Assembly (NCBI RefSeq): GCF_036417845.1
Contig: NC_089980.1
Span: 55,922,501 to 55,986,500, forward strand
DNA: 64,000 nucleotides
Direction: 5' to 3'
DNA from: Apteryx mantelli
Taxonomy: Eukaryota > Chordata > Aves > Apterygiformes > Apterygidae
Positions 1 to 12,655 of this stretch are shown in pieces. The translations under genes and the position numbers were made by a program. Position 1 is the first letter of the stretch. Each line of letters opens with the position of its first letter. The notes under the pieces are model-generated. The model searched no databases, had not been told where the DNA came from, and saw nothing but the letters and a program-made list of their open reading frames with translations.

Positions 1-3000
1 AAGCTGTGTAAACACAGAACTGTGAATGCAGTTTCTGAAGAAGGTAGGTGCCAGGACTCCAGAGCTGAACAAGATCTGCATTTGACAGTGAGACGGCAGA
101 GTAAAAAGTAGCATGAATAACTGAGGGTATTTTAAGAAGTTGCAAAGTTTTATGAGAGGTAGAAGCACAGGAATCAAGCTCTCTGATTCCCTGAGCAGTG
201 TTTCCATACCACAAAGAACAGAGATGGTGGAACACAGGACACTTGGGTGTCTACCTTTGTCCACCGTGCTCCTGTGGTAAGGATGCATGTAATTACTAAA
301 AGCAGCCAATCACATGTCCACCATTAGCCTTGCAATGTCAGGTAAGACTTCTGAGTTAAGACAGGCTTGAGACTAAATCACCTTAATGGGTAGTATCTCC
401 TCCACTTGATGAGGGTATAGACCTTGCCATTCTCTGACACCTACTCCTAGGGAAACCCAGCATCTCTTCTCTCTATCTGGTTCTGTTTTCATGTCGTGTG
501 GTCTGGGCCATGTATATATTTTAATCTCTTCCAGGCTAATAGGGTCATTTAAGATAAGTGCTAAACCCCACATGAAAGAATCTTTGTCCTCCTAGTCTGC
601 TGAAGATTAAATGGCTTCTTATCTGTATGTGGGCCTAGCAGCAGGAGACTGTTGCTTCACTGTCTTTGCATGTGTCTAGACAGTCTAGGCCTTCTGGCTG
701 AGGGCTCTTGGCATGCTGCAGCCTTCAAGAGGAACTTTCTCTTTCCCAGCAAGCCTTCAATTGCTGATACAAGTGTTAGGCTTAAATGGAGAAGTAGGTA
801 TGGAAAATGGGGTTAACTGAGCAGAGAAAAATCTGGAAATAGAATTTGAGGGAATATAAATGTAACCTGAATGGGTTACTTTTGAAATATACTATAAAGT
901 ACGAGCCATCTTTTAGGAAAGTAGATGGAAAAACAACAGTGTATGAAAGGCAAACATCTTTTTGATCTCTGTAATAGTTCGCTTGTGTTTAGCATCTGAT
1001 CTGATGCTAGTTGATGCCCCTGGATTCTCCTCACTTAGTTCAGTAGAAGATAGTTCAGATATTTATCTCACAACAAATTCACTGCCTTTCTCACTACCAT
1101 CCTTCTTAATCCAAATGTGTCTGAAACACGCACAGAATTAAGGTCTGTTTTTGTTTGTTTGTTTTTCCCCAATTTTTTTAAGGGATATTAAGTATTTGAG
1201 AGGTACTGAACAGCTCAAAGAGTTGGATATCACATAGGTAAACTTTTTTGTTAACGATAATGCCATGTAACTTAGTGTTAAACAGTTTGTGTAGAAGAAA
1301 GACAACAGAGAGTTCAGCGAGCTTTGTCCATCATCATTTAATAGGGAAGCTTCACTTATTTACCTGAAGGTACATACAGAATTTCTTTTGCTTAGCCTTA
1401 AGAACTTTGTCATCAAGCTAAAGGATTAACCCTTTTATCTCCTACTTTAAAAGGCTTTAAAGCAGCAAATTTTCAGTATAGCAATAACCTTTATGCTTGG
1501 CCTATTAAAGATTTATGCTTTCAAAAGAAATGAAAATGCTGTGCACCTTTTGAGTGCAGTTAAATCACAATCACTAGTAAAGTCCTGTTCTGATAATGCT
1601 TTTAAGATGCATTTGCGAGCATGGGAACCCATTTGTTGGTGGTTTTGTGACTGCAAGGCTGCTGTTGGCTGCTCTGAGTGGTGCCTATGTCAGATATGCT
1701 GGCACTTTTCCACCAGTGTTTTCCATTTAGAAATTCTGATGCTGTTTTGCAACAAGCTGCCCTCCATGTAGCAAACATAGTTTGTGATTTTTATTTATGT
1801 ATATATGTGTATATTCTGCAGCTGGTTGCTGGAGTCAAGTGTGTGACCAGATTTTTGTTCGTGTCTTTTTTTTTTTTTTTTCCCTTTCTTTCTTTCCCCT
1901 ATGAAATATACTGCATGAGGCACAGTTTCTTTTAAATTGGTTCTTTAAAACTGGTGAACAAAGGTTTATTTATTTGGCTTCTTTCTGGAAGAAAGCTTTG
2001 TGTGCTGAAAACAAAAGCTGATCAGATATGTATCTCTTCTAATGCATGTGGATGATAAATAGCCTTGAAGCTTTTTCTCTAAAACTTCCACTCATAATTC
2101 ACTTTCGTGGATATTGAAGTAGTTTATGCCTTTCTTCTTATTTTCTTCAAACATGTGAGAATTTCTTTGTTGTAGAGAAGACAAGATTATCTCTCAGATA
2201 TTGCAGATTTTGTTGGCGATAAACATGAATTGGGTGCATCAGACAGGAGCTGTTGTACAGCATTGTTCTGCTGCTGCTCGCTTGGTCCCCTCCGTGCCTT
2301 CTGCGTGAGGCCATAAGATATGGAAGCCACAAACTTCACTTCCCTAACAGTAGGCAGAACCTTATAATTGTCTACTTGGTTTTAGCTTCAAATAAACTTC
2401 CAATAATGACAGTCATTAACTCGCTGAAGCTCTGTATCCTTGAACCATGTCTTACAAAAGAGATTGCTAGATCCTCTGGATCCTGAACCTGGGCAAAGCT
2501 TATCAGAACTACTGGCTCTGAGGTCTCCTGTGGCATATTTCCTGTGATATAATGAATCATGCTTTTAAGAAGAAAAATCTGTGCTGCTTCCCTTTCAGGG
2601 AACTGCTCTTATATAATGAGTGTCTGCTACTTCCATTTTTTGGAATAATTATCATTAATTAGTTTTAGGACCATTTTGTCTACCTAAGCTGGATATTGAG
2701 GTTATATGCCAACAAGTTCGATGGCAGTTGAGAAGACATTGAATTCTACTGAGTGGAAAGCTAATTAGCTCCATTCTATAGGAAATGATCTATCTGGGTG
2801 TATGGCACCCTTACATCTTTGCTGTGTCTTCTACATGGTACTTTTCTATCCCTCTTCAGGCAGCCTTTTGTCAGCAGGGCTGCTAGCAGCAATGTCCTTG
2901 CTGAGTTAAGAAGGTACACAATTTTAGGTGAAGAGGTGTTTACTCCCAATGTTGTCTATAGTTAAGTACACGAAATTAATGAAGTGGCAGTCCCAGGTCC

Positions 3001-5995
3001 AGTATGATGATGTTCTTTGCTCACCTCCAGATTTAAAACTGGTTCATGGCTCTTTTGCATGTCCTGCAAATGGATCTGTATCACAGAACGGCTGAGGTTG
3101 GAAGGGACCTCTGGAGATCATCTAGTCCAACCCCCCTGCTCAAGCAGGGTCACCTAGAGCACGTTGCACAGGATTGCGTCCAGGCGTGTTTTGGATATCT
3201 CCAGAGAAGGAGACTCCACAACCTCTCTGGGCAACCTGTTCCAGTGCTCTGTCACCCTCCCAGTGAAAAAGTTTTTCCTCATGTTCAGATGGAATTGTTT
3301 GTGTTTCAGTTTGTGCCCGTTGCCTTGCGTCCTGTCGCTCAGCACCACTGAAGAGAGTCTGGTCCCATCCTCTCGACACCCTCCCTTCAGATACTTGTAC
3401 ACGTTGATAAGATCTCCTCTCAGCCTTCTCTTCTCCAGGCTAAACAGGCCCAGCTCTCTCAGTCTTTCCTCATAAGAGAGATGTTCACAGTCCTTTAATC
3501 TACAAGGAATATTTGGATTTACAGTGTGGCCTGCTTGTTACCAATGCAAGGTTTTCTGTTGTTTTTCACTGCAGCACCATGTCTAATGGTCAATAGGAGC
3601 TCGTTTAAACTAACCATACCTGTAAAGTTAGCTGACCTGTGGTCTGTCCCAGTTTATTACTGGGATCAGTTTTTCCCCTGCTCTCCAGCAAGTACTCCTT
3701 GTGAACAGTGAGAGGCTGTCTCAGCTGCAGTAGCAAATGAGTCAGCCAGAGCCTTCTGACAAGAAATCAGAATTCTGTTTAAACTCCTTAGGTAAAATCA
3801 GCTGACAGCTATGCCAGCGTGTCTGGAACTTTAAAGCTGTGTGACAGCACATAGGAGTGTTGCACTTTTTGCTGGACTTCATTTCTGTTCTCTGTTGCTA
3901 TGGTTAGTTGTGTACTAATTCATCCAGACCCCATGTAGACAGAAGGATTACAGTCTTGCCTCAAGTTTGTGAGAGTTAATGTGGTGGCCAGGCTTGCTGA
4001 ATGAAGAGTTCCAGTCTCTGTTTCCTCCTCGACTGTGATTCCTGTCATGGATGCTTCAGAAATAGGGTGCAAATTCCATTAATTTCGGATGCAAAGGGTA
4101 CAGTCCTAAAATGGTTTTGAAATAATTTGACGGAGCACCTGCTGTAAGATATCCCACCTAAGTTATATGACATTCCCATGTGGTCAGCAGTGCTCCACAG
4201 TGCAAATACTGATAGATATTAGAACAGTAAGTAAAAGGCAGACTTTACTCACGTTGTTTCCCTTAAATAGTAATGAATCTGAGTATCTTTTTCCTAGCAG
4301 TGAGAGAACCTAGCGTTACACTTTCCTGTATCAAACTTCCTTTTTGGTCAGAATGTGTAATCCAACAGAGCTCAGACTTTTCATTTTAGACAGTCTCTGA
4401 TCTGCCCAGTTCTTCTGGTTTCAAAAGTGTTTTTATCTGTCCTCACCTTAGATACTAAGATCTTGACCAGTGAAGAGTTAGGCAGATGAACTCTTGTTTT
4501 TATATCTCCAGACAGGAGTGTAGGATCACTCTCATACTACAAAGACTTTGCTGCTTAAAAACCCTCTGTGTATCTATAGCTGTCTCACAGATAAGTGATA
4601 GTCTGAGATTAATATCTTTTCATGTTTAGGAGTTGGTACTTGTAACTGTGATTTCATAGCCTTTGGCCAAAAAAAAAATCTGCCTAGGGTGAAATAAGAG
4701 ACAGCAGATGAGGAGAATGCTATCAGGTATCTTTGAGAAATGTAATCCTATATAGAGGTAAGAAATATGAAGAGAAGGGCAGTCATGGTAATTTTGGGGG
4801 TTCCTATGCCATAGTTTGCTTAAAACATAGTCTAGTTCTGTACTTACTTTAAACATAGGAGTGTGAAACAAACCCTCCAGATTTTGTCCTGTCCTCTCTT
4901 TCCCTGTGCATGATTACTTCAGGCTTTTGTCCTTCCATCCATCACTCTGTCTCCCCTGACTTACTGTGATGGCAAGAGCAATGTCATACCTCTACCAGCA
5001 TGAACACCCTGTATACAAATAGGTCTGATCCATGACTAGAATTGAAAATGCAGTCATTTTGTTGCAAGCCATGAACAAACATGAACAACTATTTTTTAAC
5101 CTCTTCATTCTAGATGTGAGTTGCATGCATTTCTGGAGGGCATGCCATGTAAAAAGAGATTATCTAAATTTCTCAAATTGGGATTATTTTCAGAAAAATA
5201 GCTTCTTTGAAAGTTGCAAAGGAATTTTCTATTACTGATACTGGCTCTCCATTAGTAATAAAAGTGAAATACAGTAATCATTAAAAAACAGCAGAAAACA
5301 AAAATGTGTGCACATCTGTCAATAAACTCCTGACTGTTCTTCTGCAGTATTATGACTGGAGCTGCTGATCAGTTGTGGAACTTGGCTGTGCATTCCCAGA
5401 ATGGTACTGCTTGGATTTGGATTGCAATTTTACTCTTAACATTATTTTGTTCTTTAAACAGCACAGCATACTTTTTTCAGACTGATAATTAAAGTGCATC
5501 ATGATGCATCTCGTCAGATCCAGCTGTGACTTGGATTGAGAGATGTGCGTCTGCTTTGCTGTCTTGTGACTGCCTAGTTCCACACAGACGCTCAGTCTGC
5601 GCAGGGGAGAAAACAGAACTTTATTTCCCTAAGGACCCTGCTCTAGTTAATTCTATCCCTGTGTGTGTGGCTGTGGTAGAAAATTGGAAATAAAATATGT
5701 TTCAAAGTTATTTGTAGAGAAACTGTTTCAGGAGGTTTACACCAGGTTAAGCTTCATTTATTTTATAGGTTAAACTACAGTAATAATTGGTAATACTTCT
5801 CTCAGAGAACTTGCTTTACGTCAGTCTTATATATGTTACTGATTACGCTTTAAGTAGTGCTATCACTTGTTAGCTAGTTTTGTGGTGGCGGTTGTTATGC
5901 TTTCAGCAGTGGAACATAATTTCATCTGTATGATGCTCCTGAGCAAAGTGGGCTGCTTTTCTGATTTTTAGAGTCATTCTTCAATTTTATTTCAG
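1..5995 (+). other. C1orf198: C1orf198 intron 1 (3' part)
   Basis: Non-coding sequence up to the acceptor ttttatttcag at 5995. It is AT-rich, and short open frames here have no family resemblance or splice support. The only clear element is the CR1 LINE at 3081-3500. There is a poly-T run near 1866-1881. Nothing else was recognised. Confidence 0.8.
3081..3500 (-). mobile_element. CR1 non-LTR retrotransposon, 5'-truncated 3' end
   Basis: A classic avian CR1 tail, read on the minus strand. The + strand begins with CACAGAAC, close to the reverse complement of the ATTCTRTG-type 3' terminal octamer of CR1, so the 3' end is at 3081 and the truncated 5' end near 3500. On the minus strand one frame stays open across nearly the whole element. 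It encodes the C-terminal tail of CR1 ORF2, including [20 protein letters not shown] and [12 protein letters not shown], and stops near 3154. It is a few hundred bases of a multi-kb element, as usual for CR1. It lies antisense to C1orf198 in intron 1. No target duplication is expected, and none was seen. Confidence 0.95.
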
Positions 5996-6046
5996 GACAT
6001 AACTTGGCAAGATGAACACTCGGCTCCTTTCTCCTGGGAAACAAAG
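5996..6046 (+). CDS. C1orf198: C1orf198 exon 2
   Basis: A 51-nt phase 0/0 exon of 17 codons, between acceptor atttcag (ends 5995) and donor GTAAAT (starts 6047). It reads [17 protein letters not shown], matching the [14 protein letters not shown] block I recall from human C1orf198. The exon is too short to stand out as an ORF. Confidence 0.95.
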
Positions 6047-9000
6047 GTAAATATGCAGCAGTTCTATTTTTAACGTTGGTTTGTTGTTTGGTCCTGTTCC
6101 TTGTGCTTTTATATTACCTTCATTTTGAGATTTGATACACTAATGTCACCTTTATTCTATGAGAGCCTTGTAAAGTGACCATGCTGCAAATGAAACTTGA
6201 CTGGTGTGCTTCAATTTATGTCAACAGAAACACAAAAGGTACTTTATGAACCAGTGTTCTGACACCATGTGCAGATGTAGAACTGGTTTGCTCCAAACTA
6301 AATATTTTTCATTGTAAGCTTTCCAAACAGTTTTCTGTGTTTAGTGAGGAAAGGAAGTTTAATCTTAAATACATATCAGGTATTGTATAAGCATAATTGA
6401 ATTGCACTTCTGAAGTCAGAATGAAGTAGTTAGGGGATGGGGTGAGAAAGGTACAGGTATCTAGCAACCCCCCCCACCCCCCACCCCTTTTTTTTTTTTT
6501 AAAGCCTATCTTACACTTCATCTTGTTATGTATTAGACTGTAATGAAACCTGCTAAATGCGGGCTATGCTAGAAGCATTGTATTGTTTCCTTTCCAAAGA
6601 GCAGCTTCTTCAAAAATTATTTGCTTTTCTGTGGGCTGTTTCTTTCTTTTTTTTTTTTTTTTTTTCTGCTTTACACTCTCTCTGATGTTTTATTAAAGCA
6701 TTATTTACAATGGGATTCTTATAAAGCTAAAATAAAGCCAGAATTCCCCATCTTTGTGAAATTGCAGTATGAGGAAACAGTCATACCATGCTTTGGTGAA
6801 TCAAGTATAATCCTTCTTGTTAAAGAAAACATGGAGACAAAAACACAGCTCAGTACCTCTCTCAGGTAGGAATGTTAAATTAATCACGGTTTCAGACTTC
6901 TGGTTTTCTGACTTTATCTGCCAGAGAAAGATGCTTTTTTTTATTATCCTTTTTTTGCCCTTGAACTGTGTAGATATCATCTGTGAGCTTATGAATATAA
7001 TCTAGGCCTAATGCAAAGTAATTTTCTGGAAATGCCAGTGAATACTGACTTAATTCAGTTGACCCAACCCTAAAAGTGTTGTCAGCCTTTTGTGCTCAAG
7101 GTCACTGCCTGTGTACCCCAGTTGTACTAGGCAGATGCCAATTAACCCATAACTTGATCTTGACTCCTGGATCCCTGCAGCGTACAGTGCAGCAGTTTGA
7201 AAGCAACCATTGCCAATCCTGATTTGCCTTAAAACTCTTGTAAGCTGTGGTAGTTCAGGTACCAATGGAGTAGTGGAGGGGTCCTTGCCATGGGAACTGC
7301 ATACATAGCCTGAAGAGGTTGTCAAGCCCAGCTAAGTCATGCTCTCCCAACTTGTTAATCAGGACCCTTAGAAGAAGCCACTGGTTTTAGTATAATACTA
7401 GAGAGGCTTTTAGTGTGGGTGTACTTGAGTGCAGCTGTCAAGAAAAGAATAGTAGTGAGAAGAGCGTGGAACTCTTTGACAATAAAGTGAACTAAATCAC
7501 ATGTTGGAGTCAGCTAAGTTACCATAGCAGTCTCCCATACTTCTTGGGGCAAAACCAAAACTCAATCTGAGGAATGCTGCAGCTGTAATCATATATCTAA
7601 GCTCTACCTTGATATGATTTAATAACTTCTGAATACTTGAACTTCCTGTAATACACTGTCTAATTAGTGATCCGTGATGTGATACATTTACAGTCAAAGG
7701 GACTTTAACTGGTAGTGTTTTTTTCATCTAAATGCTTGCATGTCTAGGGAAGTTTTCTGCAGCCCAAACTGTGGCTTATCCCTTGCTGATTAAGAATATT
7801 TTTACCATCCTCCTAGTGTCTCAAAATGAAGAAGTGCAATGGACAGATGCTCCAGTTTCCTGTTTTTCTTTAATGGAGGGAGGATTGCAGAATGATATGG
7901 AACCAGTCCTATGACTGCTGCAGAAAAGTCAGGGCGGGAGGGGAGTTACTTTGGTGATAATTGCTTGCCTCAGCTAATTAAGCTGTGCTTTTCTGTTACC
8001 CACTCCCTCTCTGCTGATCAGAGAGAACAGCTGTGCTTCAGCTGTGGAGTGAAAACTTGAATCACCTTTTCCTTGTGCAAACCTTTAGAGAATCCGTTTT
8101 GTCTGGCCTTATGGGGTGTGGGTTGGTTGGTTTGTGTGGGTTCTTCCTCTTGTTCCCCCCCCCCCCCAGTGCCTCCCATTGTTTCAGTCATCTTGCAGCT
8201 GAATCCTTCAGCTGCTGACTCTTCCCATTCTTAAGGTTTATATCTTGTTCCATGCTTGCTCTTTCATCTCTTCCCTAAGCAGTACTTTAATAAGATGATA
8301 TTGGAATGCAATTTCTCCACGAGTTATTGGGCAAGGATACTTTCTGTTCAGCCAGTCAGTCTAGTTTGGGGAAACAATGAAGAGCACTTAAGTGGGCTTG
8401 TTTAATAAGGTTGATACCTTATAATACGTGTTCAGCATGTTGAAAGCCAGATCTGTTCCCTCTGTTATTTGAAGCTTGCCAGGCTCATTAGCTCTGCCTC
8501 ATGGTGGGTTATTCTTTTCATGATACTCTTTTCTCTGGTAACTCTTTCATGCAGAATTGTGGGGTGTTTTTTTTTCTTTGTGCATTATTGCTGTTATGAG
8601 GGAATTCCTCTATTATTTTGCTGCTTCATATGAATGTACTTTGGCTTACCCAAGGTACAGAATGTGACACTTAAGGTTTCTACTTTTGCAGAGAAGGAGA
8701 AAGCAGAGATTGAAAAGAGGAAAACCAATAAGCTTGACTTTTTTTTTTAATCATTCAGACTGTAAGAAAACTATAAAGTAGCAAAATGATATTTGTCTGT
8801 AATTTACATTAGGAAAACTAAGAGGCTAGGCAGGAGCCTGGAGAAGAGAGGAGGGTGTGATCACTACATATTGGAGCCTCTCTCAGCTATTAACAATGAC
8901 AACAATGTTGATTTCAGTTGATTAGGTATGGTACTGATTTTAAAAATATGAGTCCTTGAAACTTCTGTAGATAATGATTTGGAAAGTTTAAGAATCTTAT

Positions 9001-12000
9001 GAATGCACTGCTAGATTTCTTTATGTTCTACTGGTTATTTAAAAAAAAAAAAAAAAAAGGCTGAGGAGTTCCTGTAGATAGTAGCATGGAGTTTACCAAA
9101 GCGGACACTTTAATCCATATTTAAGTATACTCAAAAAAACAAAGTACAGTTCTTTTTTTAGAGACCTGTGGTACACACACTTCCTGTGGATGTTGGGCCA
9201 CTTACTGGAATGCATACATACAGGTTTTGGGGTGGGCTTTTTTTGTTTGTTTTTGTCTTTTGAAATTCCTTGATCCCAGGGAACTTAAAGATCTACTTTT
9301 CAGATGATTTTAACAGCTATGTAAGGATGTTCACTGTGTACTCACTATAGGTATCTTCCAGGGAACACTTCTCCCTATCAAAAATCCCTGTTATACTTGT
9401 GGGTTATCATTAGGACAGTTTATTCTGATGGCCATAGCTGGAAATGAGCCTTACTATTGATGAAAAATTAGGAGTACTGGACAAACTGAATTAGAAAAAT
9501 TTGCAATGCTAACAGATACTACTTCACAGTAATTAGTGCAATGAATTCCCTAATTCCATGGCTGTCAAACTAACCAGAGAATTGTATATTAAAAGTTCTT
9601 AAAAAAAAAAAAAAAAAAATTCAAAAGTAAACTTTCTGTATTCTTATTTTAAACACAAATGGGAGATAGGATTAAGTAGTTCAGAATGTGGCAAACATTC
9701 ATACAGGTATCTCCACAATTTTTAGCTATTGATGTGTGTTTACTTTAAAATTCTTGTCCTACCTCTACTTTTAAATGCTCAAACAAAGCAGAAGTACAAT
9801 GTAAATTGTTGAGCTAGCTGTTAGACAGTATTTGAAAGACCTAATATTTTAAATAGAAAACTGTAGCACTTCTTAAAAGGAAAACTATTAGGAAAGCAAC
9901 AAGTTCTTGTGGCACTGCAAGTAAACTGACACTTTAACTAGCGATTGACTTGGATGGAGTGATTTGGTTCATGGGTGGCGTGCTGGTAGAAATAATGCAT
10001 CTTGAAATGTGAGGTTATGTTGTTTAACTGGAGCTAAAGCAGGTTTGTGAATTTAGGGCACTATTTATGGCTTTGGGTTTAAGTGAGATGAAAGCTGATG
10101 TTTTGGCTGAATTTAGCCTTTGAAGTTTTTTTTTTGGTTTGTTTGAACTAAAAATTCAGTGACACTCAGCACAAACCCCGAGATATAAATGGAAAACAAA
10201 GATCATGCCTGTTTTTGCAAATTAAATTTCTTTGTAACTCTTCCTGAACTCAGAACTTTGATTGTTTTTAATTAACTTAGGGGACAGAAAATACCGTAAC
10301 TTCAGTCTGCAACCTCAGTTAACACACTGAAAGCACAGAGCAGAATGGGAGTAAACTGGAATCTATTTCCAATTCCTGCTATTAATTAAAACAAATTCTA
10401 TTCCAAAAATCTTTAAAATTGACACGTACATCTAAAAATATGTTGGTTTTGTTACCTTCACAACTGCTCTACCTGTGTGTTTAGAGTCCTCTGTACCTTG
10501 TCTTTCTTCCTTCACCTCTCCTACTTGTAACAGGCCCTCAGATGTTTTTTGAAAAGTGAAACCTTCCAGGTGTGTTTAAAAAAAAAAAGGGGGGGGGGGA
10601 AGAGGAGGAAAAAAAAGCACTTCATGCTTAAATCCCATTCAGTACTGTGGTTCTTGTCTCCCTATTTCTGTTTCTACAGAATGATCTAATCCCACCAAAA
10701 ATTTATAAAGAAAAATAGCCAAATTATGTTGTACTTGTAAACATTGTCTGCAAACTGTATTCCCTATATCCAAGGGCTAAAACTAAAAGACAGTCTTCAA
10801 TATTATTCTCTGCACAAGTCATTCATATATATGTATATAATTATAATAAATATATATTTATATACATATTTATTGTATTACATTATATTTATATATGTAT
10901 ATAAATAGAAAGTGGCAGAAACAAAATTTTTTTCCTGCTTCCTTAACAGCCTGATATTAGAATTGTTTGCTACAAACTATAATTCAATAATATTTTTTAT
11001 CAAGTTGGCATAAATAGCAGTGTTTCCTTGGAAGGAAAGAAAAGTGATGCCTCGGGTTGTGGGTTTTTCCTTACCTGTCTAGACTATGGATATCTTAAAA
11101 ATATTGCTGTCAGACTACTGTTGACTACCAGTTCTTGAGCAAAAAAATAAATTATGGTGATAGTACTGGTATTCAAGGTTTATTTTAATCTGCATGGCCA
11201 GGTGTTCTCGGCCACAGATGCAATTGCCTGCATCAATCTGTGGATAGCTGGTTTTGAGCATAAAATCATTCACACACCAGATACTGGTTAGCTGGAGCAA
11301 ATTCATATTGTCTGTAAGAGTGACAAACTCATGTCCAGAACTAGATTGTAGTTCATATCACAAAATAGTAAATCATGAAACTTCCTCTGAAGCTACATGT
11401 TTTGCATCTTTTGCACTGTCATTGTGTATGGACCAAAATTAGTTTGTTATTTTGAGGAGTTTGCTCTAATTTTGTCCTTGCAATTGGTCTCTGCTGACCT
11501 AAGGATTTCTTCTTGATTCTTGTCAAGATCACCTGGTGCATAGGAAGCAAAGCAAAAACTGCAGCTACTTTGGGTCCCATACTTATTTTGCTTTTGACCA
11601 TTTGGCAAACCAAAGTCATCTTCTAAATACGTGTGTGTGTGTATATATATATATATATTATATTTTTTAAACTCGGCTTTCTTACCTCTGCATATATCAG
11701 ACTGTGCTTAAAACAAGCTGTTTTTGACAGTGTTTCTGTCTTTGTCTCAACAATTTAGATTTTTGAGGCTGCCAAGCAAAACAATTTGTTTTGGCTCTGC
11801 TACCTTGTCTGTTTAGTAAAATACTACACATTCCCAATGAGTGAATAAGATGCTTAAAAAAAGTTCCTAAGTTCTTTGTGGTCATCTTGCTTTTTAGTAC
11901 AGAGCTTATGAACTGAGACCTGACTTTATGCATTATTATTAAACCATTAGGTTCTTAAAGTTGTGTTGTCTCTATTTTAGAATACATTGTTTGCCATGAA

Positions 12001-12620
12001 TAGATAGTGATGCAGATAATATATAATACAGATAGTATTATGATTTGTTATATTATCCCTCCCTTAAGACTTAAACTAGATCTAAACTTTAAGTCCAATA
12101 AATAAAATTCATAAATACCTTACTTAGTATGATCTTTTTAAGGAAAGATGGAATGTTTCAATCAACTTTTTAAAAACTACAATTTGAATATTACATCTAT
12201 TTTATTTATTAGAGAGGTGAGCCAAGACCTAGGCTCACCTTGTTTTAACCCCTGCAGTGGTCTGGGACCAGAAGGGTAGGATTAAAAAAAAATGGAGACT
12301 TGGGGTTTATTCTGCCTGAAAATACTGTTTTGCTCTATCTTTACATCTTCCTTTTATTCATTTTATTTTATCTTTTTACTTGCACTGAATAGAATTTTGG
12401 AGATTGACTAAGAAAGATTAGGCTCACTCTTCATTTCAAAACTAGATGAAGTAGATTTAGTTTAGATGGAACAGGTATACTGCAAACTATTGAATATTCG
12501 AAGACTTTTTCACAATTGAAAGACAAAAGTTTCCAAGAACTGAGAGCAAAAATACAGAAGCTGTACCCAAACTGAACAGCAGGTATTTCTCCTTTTCAAA
12601 CCAAAAGTCTCGTTCTAGTT

Positions 12621-12655
<35 letters not shown>

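Noticed and set aside
1493..1935. Open frames of 85-92 codons upstream in C1orf198 intron 1
   Set aside because: Low-complexity ends, no family match, and no connection in phase to exon 2.
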